DNA from: an uncultured candidate division Zixibacteria bacterium
GTDB taxonomy: Bacteria > Zixibacteria > MSB-5A5 > SM1-73
Assembly: GCA_903908285.1 (NCBI GenBank)
Contig: CAIVRH010000039.1
Location: 146,787 to 210,786, forward strand
Direction: 5' to 3'
Length of the DNA stretch: 64,000 nucleotides
In this document: positions 62,836-64,000 of the stretch, piece by piece
Numbering within the stretch: the stretch's first letter is position 1
Layout of the letters: each line of letters opens with the position of its first letter
Program-made: the position numbers and the translations under genes
The notes under the pieces: generated by a model
Seen by the model: only the letters and a program-made list of their open reading frames with translations
Databases searched by the model: none
Told to the model about the DNA's origin: nothing

Positions 62836-62970
62836 ATGCTGGCGATGCTCTTAGACAAGCCGGATGGAATTGAGAAGAATCCTTTGCATCTGGTGGAGTT
62901 GGTGGTTGATAGTTCTTTAAGCTTGGCGCTTCGATTTATCCAACGATTCGGGAGAGTTTATGTACTATGA
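62836..62970 (+). pseudogene. Remnant of a zinc-dependent alcohol dehydrogenase N-terminus
   Basis: AGAGG then ATG 62836; 44 codons. The first 22 residues (MLAMLLDKPDGIEKNPLHLV) read like the start of zinc alcohol dehydrogenases of the 'M-AM-L-KP-IE-NPL-LV' type, after which the similarity stops abruptly and a stop follows at 62970. No catalytic part remains. The ribosome site survives, so the loss may be recent. Confidence 0.5.
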
Positions 62971-63008
62971 ATTCGATCATACAATCTTATTATAATCCGG
63001 AGGGTAAT

Positions 63009-63563
63009 ATGCGGCATCCAAGTCTACTTAGAAAAGATGACACGATTCTGGTCATAGTTGATATCCAGACAAAACTCTTAAATGTGATGTTTGAAAAAGA
63101 AAGGCTGATCTCAAGCTGCCGGAAGCTGATACAATCCATAAATCTTTTGGAAATCCCCATATTGGTTACGGAGCAGTATCCACGAGGAATGGGACCCACT
63201 GATCCGCTGATCTTAGAGCTTCTCCGGGGAGCGGATGTAATAACCAAGATGTCATTCAGCTGCTGCGGTGTCGAAGATTTCAGCCAACGGATCAAAAGTT
63301 CAGGAAAAAAACAGATCGTGGTCATCGGGATTGAGTCTCACATATGCGTTTTGCAAACGGTGCACGATCTTTTGCAACAAGGTTATTTCGTCTACATCCC
63401 ATATGATGCAGTAAGCTCAAGGAAAGAGGGGGATTATCGAAATGCTTTGGATCGGATGAGACAAGCGGGGGCAGTGATCGGCTCGGTAGAATCAGCCGTA
63501 TTCGAATTGATGAAGACGGCAGAAATTCCGGTTTTCCGGCAGATTTCAAAGATAATCAAATAG
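63009..63563 (+). CDS. Isochorismatase-family cysteine hydrolase
   Basis: 184 residues from ATG 63009 (GGAGGG four bases before it; the ATG at 62967 has none and overlaps the dehydrogenase remnant). The catalytic triad is visible: Asp in 'VIVDIQTKL', Lys in 'VITKMSFSCCG', Cys in 'GIESHICVLQT'. The family includes nicotinamidases and YcaC-like hydrolases of unknown substrate; without a clear metal motif nicotinamidase is not supported. Single gene. Confidence 0.9.
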   Translation: MRHPSLLRKDDTILVIVDIQTKLLNVMFEKERLISSCRKLIQSINLLEIPILVTEQYPRGMGPTDPLILELLRGADVITKMSFSCCGVEDFSQRIKSSGKKQIVVIGIESHICVLQTVHDLLQQGYFVYIPYDAVSSRKEGDYRNALDRMRQAGAVIGSVESAVFELMKTAEIPVFRQISKIIK

Positions 63564-63684
63564 CTAAATAAATTCTTTGATTTATAATTTTGTAGTTTAA
63601 TGGATTCCTTTTACTAGTATTAACTACATGTCAACGCCAGGTATTTAGACCTATTATATCCAAGATCAATTCCTAATATATTAC

Positions 63685-63712
63685 TTGACTTCTAATGATA
63701 TGTTTATATATT
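63685..63712 (+). promoter_or_regulatory. Possible sigma70 promoter of the terminal exported gene
   Basis: TTGACT (63685-63690), 16 bases, TATATT (63707-63712). GACTTC (63688-63693) and GAAGTC (63713-63718) flank the spacer and -10 as an inverted repeat that could be an operator. Confidence 0.45.
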
Positions 63713-63796
63713 GAAGTCAAAGGGAAAATAAGTATTCTTAGATAATTCAATTTTAATTTGGTTGCTATTTCTAATCTTCTCTGAAAGGAGTAAGAA

Positions 63797-64000
63797 ATGA
63801 TAAAGAGACTGATAATAGTTTTCTTACTGATTATTTTTGCCGCCGGGGGAGTTTTGGCGGCGCTTAACCAGAATGATGTTAACCGGACCAATTCTAAATC
63901 CGATCGGATAAGCGATAACGGAACAGCCAAAGCTGCGGCTACCTCCAGGTATACTCCGGGAACCAGAAATAGTGCCACCTGCGAAGGTGTTAGCACCATC
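63797..64000 (+). CDS. Exported hypothetical protein (3' partial)
   Basis: AAAGGAG precedes ATG 63797. The product starts MIKRLIIVFLLIIFAAGGVL, a clear signal peptide (cut near LAA), followed by a polar Asn/Ser/Thr-rich stretch ending at the window edge with a single Cys. 68 residues are visible; family unknown. A 108-codon antisense frame here is a shadow. Confidence 0.7.
   Translation, partial: MIKRLIIVFLLIIFAAGGVLAALNQNDVNRTNSKSDRISDNGTAKAAATSRYTPGTRNSATCEGVSTI

Noticed and set aside
63673..63999. 108-codon minus-strand frame at the window end
   Set aside because: Antisense to the exported partial gene, which has a signal peptide and ribosome site.
1..64000. tRNA, rRNA, riboswitch, insertion-sequence or phage genes
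   Set aside because: No cloverleaf, T-loop string, rRNA block, transposase or integrase motif was recognised by eye; a dedicated RNA search could still find a small structured RNA.

Overview
The window reads like a contig from an uncultured Gram-negative bacterium of the FCB superphylum, most likely a Zixibacteria-like lineage (inference). The evidence is a set of secreted proteins ending in FlgD-like/type 9 secretion sorting domains ('NYPNPFNPETDISY'), many dockerin-type repeats of the 'GDVVYLINYLFKGG' kind, a GldA/GldF/GldG-like ABC system, a MoxR/DUF58/BatA cluster and outer-membrane barrels. I saw no rRNA, tRNA, CRISPR array or insertion sequence.

Layout. 1-3.6 kb: the tail of an anti-sigma factor converges on a TPR-CHAT protease-like gene. 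3.6-13.1 kb: two tandemly duplicated secreted LamG/dockerin/cohesin-like/sorting-domain proteins, each followed by a terminator, then about 1.5 kb of repeat-rich DNA. 13.1-36 kb: one coherent minus-strand block. In transcription order it holds a PDZ/multi-TM/GAF histidine kinase with an NtrC-type sigma54 activator (35.9-32.0 kb); a four-gene envelope operon with a radical SAM-methyltransferase fusion and an Omp85-like barrel (31.6-26.9 kb); a nine-gene lipid-type operon (26.7-15.8 kb) with an acyl-thioester reductase, lipid kinase, UbiA-like protein, dikinase, GNAT-like acyltransferase, phosphatidylserine decarboxylase, BtaA/DUF3419 enzyme and LolCDE-like transporter; and a 5'-nucleotidase-type phosphoesterase (15.6-13.1 kb).

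The main discovery is that all three of these operons start from near-consensus sigma54 promoters (15648-15664, 26701-26717, 31631-31647). Each promoter carries the same two upstream elements at almost fixed spacing: a 14-bp block 33-34 bp upstream and a 40-bp GTTAT...ATAAC element 115-118 bp upstream. With the adjacent sigma54 activator and sensor kinase, this looks like a self-contained, apparently undescribed envelope-lipid remodelling regulon.

36-41 kb holds two more secreted dockerin proteins (an M6 metalloprotease and a seven-repeat VCBS protein). 41-54 kb holds a DUF4412 protein, an ABC-F ATPase, a GT-C glycosyltransferase-like protein, a BatA/VWA protein, a catalytically degenerate peptidase-MA/TPR protein, endonuclease IV, DUF58, a TPR protein and MoxR. 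54-64 kb holds a small rubredoxin, pyrF, DUF4340 plus the Gld-like ABC system, a secreted oligoendopeptidase F, an alcohol-dehydrogenase remnant, an isochorismatase-family hydrolase and the start of an exported protein. Assignments rest on motif recognition by eye; no database search was run.
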